NCBI RefSeq assembly: GCF_011046535.1
Contig: NZ_CP049257.1
Location: forward strand, 3,410,001 to 3,474,000
From: Nocardioides anomalus
GTDB lineage: Bacteria; Actinomycetota; Actinomycetes; Propionibacteriales; Nocardioidaceae
Direction: 5' to 3'
DNA: 64,000 bases
A program made the translations under genes and the position numbers. Below the pieces are notes generated by a model. The model did no database searches and had not been told where the DNA came from. It saw only the letters and a program-made list of their open reading frames with translations. This document shows positions 63,741 to 64,000 of this stretch, one piece after another (the stretch's first letter is position 1; each line of letters opens with the position of its first letter).

Positions 63741-64000
63741 GCACGACCACCATCGCCACCGTCTGCGCGGGCTTCGGCCGCGACGTGGAGGAGAACCTCG
63801 CCCAGATCGCGGCCTACGCCGACCGCGCGCGCCAGCAGGGCGCCTCGCTCCTGGTGCTGCCCGAGGCGTGCCTGGGCGGCTACCTCTCCGTGCTCGGCCG
63901 CGGTCGCGACGGCAGCCACGACGAGCAGCCCGAGTCGCTGCCGCCGGTCATGGAGCTCGACGGCCCCGAGCTGGGCCGCGTGGCCGCGATCGCGCGCGAG
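63737..64000 (+). CDS. Nit1-type nitrilase, N-terminal part (cut by window end)
   Basis: Eighty-eight codons are visible from ATG 63737, overlapping the previous stop (ATGA). The sequence TIATVCAGFGRDVEEN ... GASLLVLPEACLGGY is the CN-hydrolase start with catalytic Glu43 in VLPEA. The catalytic Lys and Cys lie beyond the window. Its place in the cluster identifies it as the branch 1 nitrilase that gives Nit1C its name. Nit1C has been linked to growth on cyanide in other bacteria. Confidence 0.9.
   Translation, partial: MSTTTIATVCAGFGRDVEENLAQIAAYADRARQQGASLLVLPEACLGGYLSVLGRGRDGSHDEQPESLPPVMELDGPELGRVAAIARE

Overview
The window is very GC-rich DNA with dense, short-spaced genes, many GTG starts and many stop/start overlaps of the GTGA/ATGA type. 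The gene content (DUF4245, DUF6542, DUF2510 and DUF1707 proteins, class II FBPase GlpX, a SugAB-type sugar importer, a short-type isoprenyl transferase beside hemolysin III, PhoH with a PIN domain) points to a free-living actinobacterium, most like Nocardioides and relatives. The genus is an inference. From memory, a series of anchor genes (ychF, DUF6542, ispH, xseA, xseB, DUF4245, glpX, fumC, PIN-PhoH, isoprenyl transferase, hemolysin III, DUF255) follows the Mycobacterium tuberculosis Rv1112 to Rv1084 neighbourhood, so most of 3-56 kb is a conserved chromosomal backbone with genus-specific genes inserted between anchors. No IS element, tRNA, rRNA or CRISPR array was recognised.

Layout: 0-2 kb holds the end of an HNH nuclease gene and a two-gene EspC/WXG-like module. 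2-12 kb holds housekeeping and small hypothetical genes (ychF, a lipoprotein, phosphatidylcholine synthase, exonuclease III, a TetR regulator, rmuC, YciO). 12-20 kb holds a BcsB-like surface protein with a long acidic tail, ispH, xseAB, a PhoD-type phosphatase and DUF4245. 20.4-25.3 kb carries an inserted pair: a 1210-residue TIR-STAND-WD40 protein and a permease whose TTG start overlaps its stop. 25-31 kb has glpX, two hydrolases, an FAD oxidoreductase, a VanY-like peptidase and a divergent SDR/TetR pair with duplicated operators. 31.6-37.2 kb is a LpqY-SugABC-like sugar ABC importer with two ATPases. 37-49 kb mixes a cNMP/thioredoxin-reductase-like fusion, a secreted HNH nuclease, fumC, a transglycosylase-like protein, PhoH, isoprenyl transferase and hemolysin III. 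49-56 kb holds an ALDH/GMC-oxidoreductase pair, a serine hydrolase, the wreck of a flavin monooxygenase gene and a DUF255 protein. 56-58 kb is a two-gene module (CorA-like membrane protein plus APH-type kinase) with different codon texture. The right end, 59.9-64 kb, is the front of a Nit1C cluster (amidohydrolase, MSMEG_0572 family, radical SAM, GNAT-AIRS fusion, nitrilase) preceded by GlnR-like boxes.

Five otherwise good genes are broken by a single-base length change. Four of these are one extra base in a homopolymer run. This pattern suggests sequencing or assembly error rather than gene decay, whereas the monooxygenase remnant at 53.4-53.9 kb is a true multi-deletion pseudogene.

The best candidates for something new are the membrane-spanning TIR-STAND-WD40 protein inserted between DUF4245 and glpX, and the CorA-like/APH-type pair.
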